A model generated the notes under the pieces. That model saw only the letters and a list, made by a program, of their open reading frames with translations. It was not told where the DNA came from and searched no databases. 64,000 bases of DNA from Gp6-AA40 sp035496255 (GTDB lineage: Bacteria; Acidobacteriota; Vicinamibacteria; Vicinamibacterales; UBA2999): positions 14,201 through 78,200 of the forward strand of contig DATJEU010000067.1 of NCBI GenBank assembly GCA_035496255.1. The letters run 5' to 3'. This document shows positions 19,977-27,806 of the stretch, piece after piece. A program made the translations under genes and the position numbers. Positions within the stretch are counted from its first letter, which is position 1. Each line of letters starts with the position of its first letter.

Positions 19977-20416
19977 GCTGAGGCTCCGTCGAGATCACCG
20001 GCGCTTCGCGCCGGGGGCGGGTCTGAAGACCCGCCCCTGCGAACAGCCCCCACAACGTCGTCGCGCATCGCGGGCAGTCCGACCATGACGATGCCGTCCT
20101 CGATCCGCGTCGGATAGGTCTCGACGCAGTGATCCCTTCCGTTTGCCGGACGCTCGACCTCGCCGGACGCGAGGTTCACCTTCCACGCGTGCAGCGGGCA
20201 GACCACCGAATCGCCGGTGACGATCCCGTCGCACAACGGCCCGCCCTGGTGCGGGCACTCGTTGTGCGTGGCCAGCACGCGAACGCGTGCCCCGAGCTCC
20301 GTCGAGGGGCCGAGATTGAAGAGCGCCACTTCGACATCGCCCAGCAGCACGGCGCGTCCCTCGCGCAAGGGAAGGTTCTCCAGCGCGGTGACCCGGATCC
20401 AGCGTCGATCGTTCAT
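19973..20416 (-). CDS. nirD: Nitrite reductase small subunit, Rieske type (NirD)
   Basis: A 147-residue Rieske protein that works with NirB to reduce nitrite to ammonium. Unlike NirD proteins that have lost the cluster, this one keeps all four ligands: C54 and H56 in 'ECPHQGGPL', C73 and H76 in 'VCPLHAWK'. The domain ends near residue 120 ('YPTRIEDGIVMVGLP'). The last ~22 residues (AVRRGGSSDPPPARSAGDLD...) are encoded by a bipartite palindrome (19998-20037) that has become part of the frame, yet the ATGA overlap to narK is preserved downstream of it. The start also overlaps the nirB stop by ATGA. Confidence 0.93.
   Translation of the reverse strand: MNDRRWIRVTALENLPLREGRAVLLGDVEVALFNLGPSTELGARVRVLATHNECPHQGGPLCDGIVTGDSVVCPLHAWKVNLASGEVERPANGRDHCVETYPTRIEDGIVMVGLPAMRDDVVGAVRRGGSSDPPPARSAGDLDGASA
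19998..20037. repeat. Family A bipartite palindrome inside nirD
   Basis: Stem CCGGCGC-TTC-GCGCCGG (19998-20014) shares one base with stem GGGGCGGGTC-TGAA-GACCCGCCCC (20014-20037). The architecture is identical to the copies at 5886 and 48238. The first stem differs from the other copies by changes on both arms that keep the pairing. It is read through as the NirD C-terminus. Confidence 0.85.
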
Positions 20417-22815
20417 GCCAGCACCTGCTCGATGGGTTGAAGCGGGATGAATTGTCCGGACGTGCGCGGAGTCGTGCCCTCACTCCACGCGTCGTACGAC
20501 CGTGCTTTGGATTTGCGCAGGCGATCGAGCAGGCCGGCCTTGACGGGGTCGGCCGCGTAGACCGTTTCCTTCCGGATCTTCTCGATGCCGATGCGCTCGA
20601 CGAAGTCGTACGTCCGCTCGAGATAGTTCGCGTTCTCGCGGTAGTACTGGAAGAAGAGCTCCGACGCCTCGAGCGCCGCTGCCGTGGTCTCACAGGTGGT
20701 GAGCAGGTCAGCCTTCCGCACCGACTTCCCTGCTGCGCCGCCGACCACCACCTGCCAGCCCCCTTCGACGCCGACGAGGCCGATGTCCTTGACCGTCGCC
20801 TCCGCGCAATTGCGCGGGCAACCGACGGTCGCCATCTTCACTTTGTGCGGCGTGAACAGGTGCTCGAACCGGCGTTCCATCTCGATCCCCGCCGCGGTGG
20901 AGTTCTGCGTGCCGAAGCGGCAGAACTCGGTGCCGACGCACGTCTTCACCATGCGCACACCCTTCGTATACGCCTGGCCCGATATCATTCCGAGGTCCGC
21001 CCACACGTTCGGCAGGTCCTGCTTCTTCACGCCGAGCAGATCGATGCGCTGACTGCCGGTGATCTTCACCATCGGCACGTCGTACTTCTCGGCCACGTCG
21101 GCGATGCGACGAAGCTCCGCGACGCTCGTCACGCCGCCGCGGATGCGTGGAATGACGGAGAAGGTTCCGTCCTTCTGGATGTTCGCGTGGACGCGATCGT
21201 TGATGAAGCGCGCCGATCGGTCCTCGGCGTGCTCGCCGCACCACAGCATGTCCATCATGTAGCTGAGCGCGGGCTTGCAGACCTCGCAGCCGGTGCCGTT
21301 GCCGTAGATGTCGAGCACCTCCTGTACCGATTTGAGCTTCTGACCGCGCAGGATCCCGCGCAGCTGTTCCTGCGAGAACGGCACGCAGCCACACAGCACC
21401 TTCTTCTGCTCGTCCTCGAAGTCGGGCGCCACGGCACGCAGGATGTCCTGACAGAGCGACGTGCAACTGCCGCATCCGGTGCTCGCCCGCGTGCATTCCT
21501 TCAACTGCGACAGCGTGTTCACCCCCTGGTCGTGGATGGCCTCGATGATGGCGCCCTTGGTGACGCCGACGCAGCCGCACACCACCGCAGCGTCGGACAT
21601 CGCCGCGACGTCCTGGCCGGCATCTGCCGCCGGCGGCGGAAACAGCAGGTGCCTGCGCTGCGGCATCAAATCGGTCCCGCTGCGCAGCCACTCCATGTAG
21701 CGATGGCTGTCCGACGTGTCGCCGACCAGGATCACACCCGCAAGCTGTCCGCCGCGAATCGTCAGCTTCTTGTAAACGCCGAGCGCGCGATCTTCGAACC
21801 GCACCGGCTCGGAGTTCTGCTCGCTCCAGTCGCCGGCGGAGAACACATCGACGCCCATGATCTTGAGCTTCGCGGCCTGGATGGTGCCGGTATAGGTCGG
21901 TCCCCGGTTGCCGGTGATCGTCGCCGCCAGCACCTTGCCCTGCTCGTAGAGGGGCGCTACCAGTCCGTAGCAGACGCCACGATGCTCGACACACTCGCCG
22001 ACGGCGAAGATGTCCGGATCAGATGTCTCCATGTAGTCGTTGACGACGATGCCGCGGTTCACGTGGAGGCCGGCTTTGTATCCAAGCTCCACGTTCGGAC
22101 GGATGCCTGCGGCGACAACGACGATGTCCGCGTCGATGCAACTGTCATCTGACAGCGCGACGCCTTCGACGTGTCCATTGCCGAGAATGGCGGTCGTCGT
22201 CCGTTGCAGGAGGACCGTGACGCCGAGTTCCTCCATCTTTCCGACAAGGTAGTAACCGCCGTCCGGATCGAGCTGCCGATCCATCAGCGTGGACATCAGG
22301 TGGACGACCGTGACGTCGCAGCCCTGGACCTGCAGGCCGCGTGCGGCTTCGAGACCAAGCAGGCCGCCGCCGATCACCACCGCCTTCTTGCCCGGCCCGG
22401 AACGGCGCATGAGCTCGCGTGTATCGTCGAGCGTACGGAAGACGAAGACGCCGTCCTTGTCGAGACCGTCGATCGGCGGCATCCACGCGTTGCTCCCAGT
22501 GGCGATCAGCAGGTTGTCGTAGGGCGTGACGCTGCCGTCGTTGCCCGTAACCGATTTTGCCTCGGGATTGACGTCGACGATCCGCACGCCAACGCGCAGA
22601 TCGATCTCGTTGCGTGTGTACCACTCGCGCGTGTTGATGACGATCTCGTCGGCCGATTTCTCGCCGGCCAGCACCGACGAGAGCATCACGCGGTTGTAGT
22701 TGACGTGGGTCTCGTCGCCGAACACGGTGACCTGGAATTTCTGGCCGTGTTTGAGGATCTGCTCGACGCACGCCATGCCGGCCATGCCGTTGCCTGCCAC
22801 GACGAGGCGCTTCAT
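20413..22815 (-). CDS. nirB: Assimilatory nitrite reductase large subunit (NirB)
   Basis: An 800-residue cytosolic flavoprotein that reduces nitrite to ammonium with NAD(P)H. Order: FAD/NAD(P)H domain (1-400, 'VVAGNGMAGMACV', 'VVIGGGLLGLEAARGLQ'), two BFD-like [2Fe-2S] segments ('VCGCVGVTKGAI', 'STGCGSCTSLC' and 'LCGCVPFSQEQL', 'TGCEVCKPAL'), then the siroheme/[4Fe-4S] half with 'TCVGTEFCRFGTQNST' and 'VGCPRNCAEATVKDIGLVG', giving the four cluster Cys. ATG 22815 is chosen; the frame to 22869 extends into repeat DNA. The start overlaps the nasA stop by ATGA and the stop overlaps the nirD start by ATGA. Confidence 0.97.
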   Translation of the reverse strand: MKRLVVAGNGMAGMACVEQILKHGQKFQVTVFGDETHVNYNRVMLSSVLAGEKSADEIVINTREWYTRNEIDLRVGVRIVDVNPEAKSVTGNDGSVTPYDNLLIATGSNAWMPPIDGLDKDGVFVFRTLDDTRELMRRSGPGKKAVVIGGGLLGLEAARGLQVQGCDVTVVHLMSTLMDRQLDPDGGYYLVGKMEELGVTVLLQRTTTAILGNGHVEGVALSDDSCIDADIVVVAAGIRPNVELGYKAGLHVNRGIVVNDYMETSDPDIFAVGECVEHRGVCYGLVAPLYEQGKVLAATITGNRGPTYTGTIQAAKLKIMGVDVFSAGDWSEQNSEPVRFEDRALGVYKKLTIRGGQLAGVILVGDTSDSHRYMEWLRSGTDLMPQRRHLLFPPPAADAGQDVAAMSDAAVVCGCVGVTKGAIIEAIHDQGVNTLSQLKECTRASTGCGSCTSLCQDILRAVAPDFEDEQKKVLCGCVPFSQEQLRGILRGQKLKSVQEVLDIYGNGTGCEVCKPALSYMMDMLWCGEHAEDRSARFINDRVHANIQKDGTFSVIPRIRGGVTSVAELRRIADVAEKYDVPMVKITGSQRIDLLGVKKQDLPNVWADLGMISGQAYTKGVRMVKTCVGTEFCRFGTQNSTAAGIEMERRFEHLFTPHKVKMATVGCPRNCAEATVKDIGLVGVEGGWQVVVGGAAGKSVRKADLLTTCETTAAALEASELFFQYYRENANYLERTYDFVERIGIEKIRKETVYAADPVKAGLLDRLRKSKARSYDAWSEGTTPRTSGQFIPLQPIEQVLA

Positions 22816-25115
22816 CGCTCGCTCCCTCCGATATGAGCGCGGTCGCGCCCGACAACTCCCAATTCCCAAATTCCAATACCCAAGCGCCCTCCGCTCCTCT
22901 TTCGGGAGTTGGTGTCACGGTCGGTTGAGAGTTGGGCGTTCGCTTTCTCCACCCTCACAGCCGATTGCTTGAAATTGGGTTCTCGCGAGACCGGGTCGAA
23001 CGCGCTCTGCGTCGCCTCGTTCGCGTTGGCTTCGGCGTAATGGAAGGGCACGAAGATCTGACCAGGCGCGATCGTTTCGGTAAGGCGCAGTTCGACGCTG
23101 CGGATACGGCCGCGGCGCGAGACGATGTCCACCTTGTCCTGTGCCCTGAGCCGCATCACCCGCGCGTCGCGCGGATTCATCTCCACCCACGCGTGCGGCG
23201 AGAGGTGCTCGAGGATCGGCACGCTGCCGGTCTTCGTCCGCGTGTGCCAGTGCTCCACCGTGCGTCCGGTGTTCAACACGAATGGGAACTCGTGATTCGG
23301 CTGCTCGGGAAACGGCTCCCACACCGTCGGGACCAGGTTGGCCCTGCCGCTGTCGGTCTGGAACGTTCCGTCGGCATAGAGGCGACGTGATGCGGCGGGA
23401 TCGGCATCACCGTCACGGAACGGCCACTGCACGCCGCCATGCCGCTCGAGCAGGTCATAGGTGATTCCCGAGTAGTCGCAGAGGCGGCCTTTCGACACGC
23501 GCTTCCACTCGTCGAAGGCATCGCCCGGCGTCGTCCAGCCCGGAAAGATCTCGTCGCGAACGCCCAGCGTGTCCGCCAGGCCGAGAAAGATGTCGAAGTC
23601 CGATCGCGCTTCCGCCGGCGGGTTGACTGCCTGGTTGACACGGCCGACGCGACGCTCGGAGTTGGTATAGGTGCCCTCTTTCTCGCCCCAGATTGCCGCG
23701 GGCAACATCAGGTGCGCGTACTCACTGGTCGGCGTCGGGTGATAACCGTCCTGCACCACCAGGAAGTCGAGTCCTGCGAGGGCCTGGCGCAGCGAACGGA
23801 CATTCGGGAACGACACGACCGGGTTGGTGGCGATGATCCACAGCCCGCGAATCTTCCGGTCGAGGACCGCTTCGATGATGTCGGGATACGCGCGCCCGCG
23901 TTCGCTCGGGATGCGCTCCACCGGCACCTTCCAGATGTCGGCCAGCTCTTGACGATCTTCCGCGCATTCGAACGTGCGATACCCGGGCAGGCTCGACGTG
24001 AACCCGGCCTCGCGCGTGCCCATCGCGTTGCACTGCCCGGTAATCGAGAACGGCGCGGCGCCGGCGCGACCGACGTTGCCGGTGATCAGCGCGAGGTTGT
24101 TGATCGCGTTGACCGTCTCGGTCCCCTTCGTACTGTGATTCACGCCCATCGTCCAGCCGATGAACGCGGCGTTGGCCTTCGCGTACGTCCAGGCGACGCG
24201 CGAGATCAGCTCGGTGCTCAGGCCGGTGAGCTCGGCGACGCGGTCCGGCGTGTACTCACGGACGGAATCGCGCAATGCCTCGAAGCCACACGTGGCGCGA
24301 TCGATGTACTCGCGATCGATCAGGTCGTGCTCGATCGCGACGTGGATCAGTCCGTTGATCAGCGCGAGATCCGACCGCGGCCGAATCGGCAGGTGGATAT
24401 CGGCCATCATCGCCGTCTTGGTGACGCGCGGGTCGACGACCATCACCGTGGCGTTCGGATTCTGCTGAAGCCGCCAGCAGAGAATCGGATGGTTCTCGGC
24501 GATGTTCGCGCCGATCAGCATGATGACGTCGGCGGCCTCCAGATCCTCGTACGCGCCTGGAGGACCGTCGCTGCCGAACGATCGTTTGTAGCCGGCAACC
24601 GCCGTGGACATGCAGAGCGTCGTGTTTCCGTCGTAGTGCCGCGTCCCGAGCCCGAGCTGCACCAGCTTGCCGAGCGTGTAGAACTCCTCGGTCACGAGCT
24701 GACCGGTACCGATCACCCCGATCGATTCGCGCCCGTGCCGCTCCTGGATCTCGCGGAACCTCTTCGCCATCGTCTCGAACGCGTCGTCCCACGACACACG
24801 AGCCATCGATCCATTCGGCTGACGGAACAGCGGATGCTCCGCGCGGTTCGTCGCGTGGATGGTGTGATGCTCCGAGAGTCCTTTCGGACAGAGCAGGCCG
24901 CGATTGACCGGATGATCGGGAATGCCGCGGACGCTGACGGCCCTGCCGTCACGAACGCCGATGTCGATGCCGCATCCCACCGAGCAGTACCCGCACGTCG
25001 TCGCCACCCACTTCTCCGCGACCCTCTGCGACGACACGTAGCCGACGGCGGGATCGACTTCGTAGGCGTACCGATCCGCGCGGGTATCGAGCCCGAGCAG
25101 CCGTTTGACGGTCAT
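22812..25115 (-). CDS. nasA: Assimilatory nitrate reductase catalytic subunit (NasA)
   Basis: A 767-residue Mo-bis-PGD enzyme reducing nitrate to nitrite in the cytoplasm. The N-terminal [4Fe-4S] ligands are C41, C44, C48 ('CGYCSVGCGI') and C76 ('LLCPKG'); the putative Mo ligand is C168 in 'TTLCMSTAVAGYKRSFG'. The signature 'GTETVNAINNLALITGNVG' and 'GQCNAMGTREAGF' mark NasA rather than NapA, and there is no Tat signal. It lacks the C-terminal BFD [2Fe-2S] domain of NADH-linked NasA, so electrons must come from another subunit, most likely the FeS/membrane fusion upstream. The last ~25 residues (RKRSGGRLGIGIWELGVV...) are encoded by intergenic-type CCAATTCCC words. Both ends overlap neighbours by ATGA. 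Confidence 0.95.
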   Translation of the reverse strand: MTVKRLLGLDTRADRYAYEVDPAVGYVSSQRVAEKWVATTCGYCSVGCGIDIGVRDGRAVSVRGIPDHPVNRGLLCPKGLSEHHTIHATNRAEHPLFRQPNGSMARVSWDDAFETMAKRFREIQERHGRESIGVIGTGQLVTEEFYTLGKLVQLGLGTRHYDGNTTLCMSTAVAGYKRSFGSDGPPGAYEDLEAADVIMLIGANIAENHPILCWRLQQNPNATVMVVDPRVTKTAMMADIHLPIRPRSDLALINGLIHVAIEHDLIDREYIDRATCGFEALRDSVREYTPDRVAELTGLSTELISRVAWTYAKANAAFIGWTMGVNHSTKGTETVNAINNLALITGNVGRAGAAPFSITGQCNAMGTREAGFTSSLPGYRTFECAEDRQELADIWKVPVERIPSERGRAYPDIIEAVLDRKIRGLWIIATNPVVSFPNVRSLRQALAGLDFLVVQDGYHPTPTSEYAHLMLPAAIWGEKEGTYTNSERRVGRVNQAVNPPAEARSDFDIFLGLADTLGVRDEIFPGWTTPGDAFDEWKRVSKGRLCDYSGITYDLLERHGGVQWPFRDGDADPAASRRLYADGTFQTDSGRANLVPTVWEPFPEQPNHEFPFVLNTGRTVEHWHTRTKTGSVPILEHLSPHAWVEMNPRDARVMRLRAQDKVDIVSRRGRIRSVELRLTETIAPGQIFVPFHYAEANANEATQSAFDPVSREPNFKQSAVRVEKANAQLSTDRDTNSRKRSGGRLGIGIWELGVVGRDRAHIGGSER
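22854..22933. repeat. CCAACTCCC/CCAATTCCC word repeat at the nasA end
   Basis: CAACTCCCAATTCCCAAATTCC on the left and GGGAGTTGG...GAGAGTTGGG on the right form a stem of at least 8 perfect bp (CAACTCCC/GGGAGTTG). The element lies within the final codons of nasA, just before the nirB start, so it is transcribed and translated in the operon. Confidence 0.75.
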
Positions 25116-26758
25116 GCCGCCTCGCTTCCCGCCGCGACATACGGTGCGACCATGTGTTTGGGAACTACGCTGACGAAGAAGAGATAGCGACCGACAATCT
25201 CGCCGCCGAGGGCGAGTGCGAGGGCGAGCACCATCACGGCTGCCGGCGCGCTGCCGGATCCCCCAATCAGCAGCGGCAGGACGACGGCGCCGAGCGCAAG
25301 CAACACGCCGCGCACCAGCAGTGTGTTGCGAAGGACGGTGGAGAGCAGCCGCGCCGTGCCCTTCAACTCGAGGCTGTCGGAGGCGATGCAGCGGAGGAAG
25401 CGCAGCGCCAGCAGCAGAAACTGCCCGGCCGCCATTGCTGCTGCGGCCACAGCCAGCCATCGCGTCTGACCGGCGCCAACGGCTGCGGCAAACAGAGGCC
25501 CCAGGATCCCGGCCGTGAGGTTGAATTGCAGCACCGTGAACCGCGTGTTCCACGCGGGCCGCGACGGCACGCGATAGATGCACGCGCTCGCGGTGACGCC
25601 GGCGAGGCCGAGCATCACCGTCAGCGCACCAACGACGGAACTGCCGGGCCATCCGAACCAGAGCAGCCCGGCATAGGCCCCCGCGACGCCGGCGAAGAGT
25701 GCGAACAGCAGTACCTCGCGCGAGAGCCACGAGCGCCGCCACATCTTCAGGGCGCGATACGCGAAGACAGGCCGGCCAAGGTGCAGCGTGGCCGCGTTCA
25801 ACGCCAAGCCGCCGACGGCGAGCGACGCCAGCGCCGCAAGTCCGAGATCGGTCGCAAGGCCGAGCACCTGCAGCAGCCAGATCGTCGCGAAGGCACCGAC
25901 CGAGAGCTGCGTCAGCACCGTCATCACCACCAGTGGCCAATGTGGATGTCCCGGACGCACGTGATGGACGTCGATCGGCTGCGTGTTCGGCGGCAGCGCG
26001 CGCGGCGTGATGCGCGTGGTCGACAGGCTGTGATCGGCAAACGGGATCGCACGAGCGGCGGTGTGGTCCGATGGACGTTCCGCGGGTGCGACCGATGCCA
26101 CGGCCGCCACCGCCGCACGCCAGTCAGCCGTCTTCACGATCTCGATTTCGATCGCGCCTTCGGGACACGCGGCCACACACGCCGGCGTCTCTCCCCGCGT
26201 CAACCGGCCGTGGCACATATCGCACTTGGAGACGACGCCGCGCTCGGGATTGAACTGCGGCACGCCATACGAGCAGTTCCATGTGCAGTACTGGCAGCCG
26301 ATGCACGCGTCGGCGCTGTGCCGAACGATGCCCGTGGCCGGATCCTTCGTGTACGCGTCCACCGGACAGCCTTTCAGACAGGTCGGCTCGAGGCAGTGAT
26401 TACAACCCATCGAGAGAAAAGCCTTCGTCGGCTGCGGGAAGTAGCCGCCCTCGATCTCGCCGACGCGCCGCCAGTTGATTGCTGCCGGATTGCCGTTCTG
26501 CTCGTTGCAGGCAACCACGCAGCATTTGCAGCCGATGCACTTGCGCATGTCGAAGTGAAAGCGGTACTGCTCGCCGGGTCCGGGCTCGCGCGCGGGCATC
26601 CGCAGGCCGCTGTCGGTCGCCGGGCGCGACAGACCGATGCGATCTGCCGGACGCGGTTCGCGGCCAGGCAATTCCGTCGTGCGCGACTTCGGCGTGAGAT
26701 ACGCGAACCCGGCGTCGGCATCGCCGATCCGGGCCAGCAGGGGCAATGCAGCCATCAA
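25112..26758 (-). CDS. DmsB-DmsC fusion: four-cluster ferredoxin with membrane anchor for nitrate reductase
   Basis: A 548-residue fusion. Residues ~60-215 are a DmsB/NrfC-type ferredoxin with four Cys groups ('KCIGCKCCVVACN', 'CNHCLEPTCLKGCPVD', 'CIGCQYCTWNCSYG', 'CDMCHGRLTRGETPACVAACP'), enough for four [4Fe-4S] clusters. Residues ~265-545 contain about eight hydrophobic helices resembling the DmsC quinol-oxidising anchor. No signal peptide or Tat motif is seen, so the FeS part faces the cytoplasm with NasA. As first gene of the nitrate operon (ATGA overlap with nasA) it probably feeds quinol electrons to NasA. In most bacteria DmsB and DmsC are separate and serve respiratory enzymes. Confidence 0.88.
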   Translation of the reverse strand: MMAALPLLARIGDADAGFAYLTPKSRTTELPGREPRPADRIGLSRPATDSGLRMPAREPGPGEQYRFHFDMRKCIGCKCCVVACNEQNGNPAAINWRRVGEIEGGYFPQPTKAFLSMGCNHCLEPTCLKGCPVDAYTKDPATGIVRHSADACIGCQYCTWNCSYGVPQFNPERGVVSKCDMCHGRLTRGETPACVAACPEGAIEIEIVKTADWRAAVAAVASVAPAERPSDHTAARAIPFADHSLSTTRITPRALPPNTQPIDVHHVRPGHPHWPLVVMTVLTQLSVGAFATIWLLQVLGLATDLGLAALASLAVGGLALNAATLHLGRPVFAYRALKMWRRSWLSREVLLFALFAGVAGAYAGLLWFGWPGSSVVGALTVMLGLAGVTASACIYRVPSRPAWNTRFTVLQFNLTAGILGPLFAAAVGAGQTRWLAVAAAAMAAGQFLLLALRFLRCIASDSLELKGTARLLSTVLRNTLLVRGVLLALGAVVLPLLIGGSGSAPAAVMVLALALALGGEIVGRYLFFVSVVPKHMVAPYVAAGSEAA

Positions 26759-27098
26759 TCCTCAACTCGCACAGGCGAGCGATGGGCTCAACGTGGAGCG
26801 GAGGGTCGCGAACCAGGAATCAGGAATCAGGGGTCAGGAATCAGCGGTCTACAACCGTTGACGACTGACCAGCGGCATCGGTGAGGCGCTCGCTATGCGA
26901 CGGGGAGCGAGCTGGACGCCGGAGACGTGGCCTACGAAGGCGATCCCGCGATGCGCACCGGAGAGCACCGCGGTGATCTGAAGATACACGCCGCGACCGC
27001 TCCGGACAAGTAGGTGCGGCGCTACTTGTTTGTGCGACGGTGTTCAGGCAGCTACGGATTTGTGGGAATTGAGAATCCCAGCGACCTCGCGACGTGGA
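26759..27098 (-). promoter_or_regulatory. Leader/upstream region of the nitrate operon (no gene)
   Basis: This 340-base stretch holds no gene. On the minus strand it contains a perfect 8-bp hairpin with 8-base loop at 27006-27029 (ACAAGTAG/CTACTTGT), a 7-bp hairpin with 11-base loop at 26888-26912 (GCTCGCT/AGCGAGC), and a 5-bp hairpin CTCGC-CTGT-GCGAG at 26766-26779 just upstream of the GAGG ribosome site. Such structures would suit antitermination control by the ANTAR protein, but none shows the six-base loop with A at position 1 and G at position 4 expected of a standard ANTAR target. Confidence 0.4.
26808..26856. repeat. GGAATCA direct repeats
   Basis: CAGGAATCAGGAATCAGG with variants is repeated in the leader of the nitrate operon. 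The complementary word GATTCCTGATTCCTGAT appears at 52277-52312. Confidence 0.65.
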
Positions 27099-27560
27099 TT
27101 AGTGCGTCAGCGCCAACCTGATCGCCTCGATCAGCGAGGCATGCTCCGCTTCCGGCAGCCGTGTATCCGGCATCGCTGAGAGCGGCGTCGCCCAGATCGG
27201 CATTCCCCAGCGCGGATCGCTGAAGTAGCGCGGGACGATGTGCCAGTGCAGGTGCGGGACGACGTTGCCCAGCACCTCGACGTTGATGTGATCGGGATGA
27301 ACCGTGCGCATCACCGCGCGCTGCGCGGCGAAGAGGTCGTCGGTGAAGGCGCGGTATTCCTGCAGCGTGAGCTGTTCGAGCTGACACGCATGGCGGCCGT
27401 CGAAAATGAGTTGGCAGTGACCGCGATACGTCTGGTTCTTGCTGAGATACAGCGAGGAGATGGCCAGCGGCGCGATGAGATCCCAGTGTGCACTCTTGTC
27501 TGGCCGCGGCGCATCCATCGGGCACCCGGTACCCCCAAACAGTAATTTCCAGGTCTCCAT
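27099..27560 (-). CDS. HIT family protein
   Basis: A 153-residue member of the histidine triad superfamily of nucleotide hydrolases and transferases. The triad His103-His105-His107 is in 'VPHLHWHIVPRYFSDPRWG', with the family-typical 'YLSKNQTYRGHCQLIF' core and 'HINVEVLGNVVPHLHWHIVP' before it. Its order fits the diadenosine polyphosphate or adenylyl-sulfate branch, but the substrate cannot be assigned. ATG 27560 is chosen; a longer open frame to 28088 covers the lmo0937-like gene on the opposite strand and has no homologous look. It is a single gene, divergent from the small membrane protein gene. Confidence 0.9.
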   Translation of the reverse strand: METWKLLFGGTGCPMDAPRPDKSAHWDLIAPLAISSLYLSKNQTYRGHCQLIFDGRHACQLEQLTLQEYRAFTDDLFAAQRAVMRTVHPDHINVEVLGNVVPHLHWHIVPRYFSDPRWGMPIWATPLSAMPDTRLPEAEHASLIEAIRLALTH

Positions 27561-27659
27561 GCGGCGACATTGTAGAGGCTGTGCGCTGACGGGCTCATCC
27601 GCTGATGAAGGACGGTGGATTGGCATCGCGTTCGCTATAGCGGCGGCCGGAGCGAACTC

Positions 27660-27806
27660 ATGATCATGTTCCTGGTGATCCTGCTCGTGGTGCTGTGGGT
27701 GCTCGGGATGGTGACGTCCTACACACTCGGCGGGGCGCTGCACATCCTGCTCGTCCTGGCGATCATCTTTCTGCTGATTCGCGTGATCCGCGGCGAGCCG
27801 GTGTAA
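27660..27806 (+). CDS. Small membrane protein, lmo0937 family
   Basis: A 48-residue protein of two hydrophobic helices separated by 'SYTLGGALHIL', ending 'FLLIRVIRGEPV'. The pattern 'VLWVLGMVTSYTLGGALHIL' is the hallmark of the lmo0937 family of tiny membrane proteins of unknown function, frequent in soil bacteria and often stress-related. ATG 27660 (MIMF) or ATG 27666 could serve as start. The last 44 bases overlap the end of the glycosyltransferase-like gene on the other strand. Confidence 0.82.
   Translation: MIMFLVILLVVLWVLGMVTSYTLGGALHILLVLAIIFLLIRVIRGEPV

Noticed and set aside
27006..27029. Hairpin as terminator of the HIT gene or as ANTAR target
   Set aside because: No T-run follows on the minus strand, and the loop has 8 bases rather than the expected hexaloop with A1 and G4.
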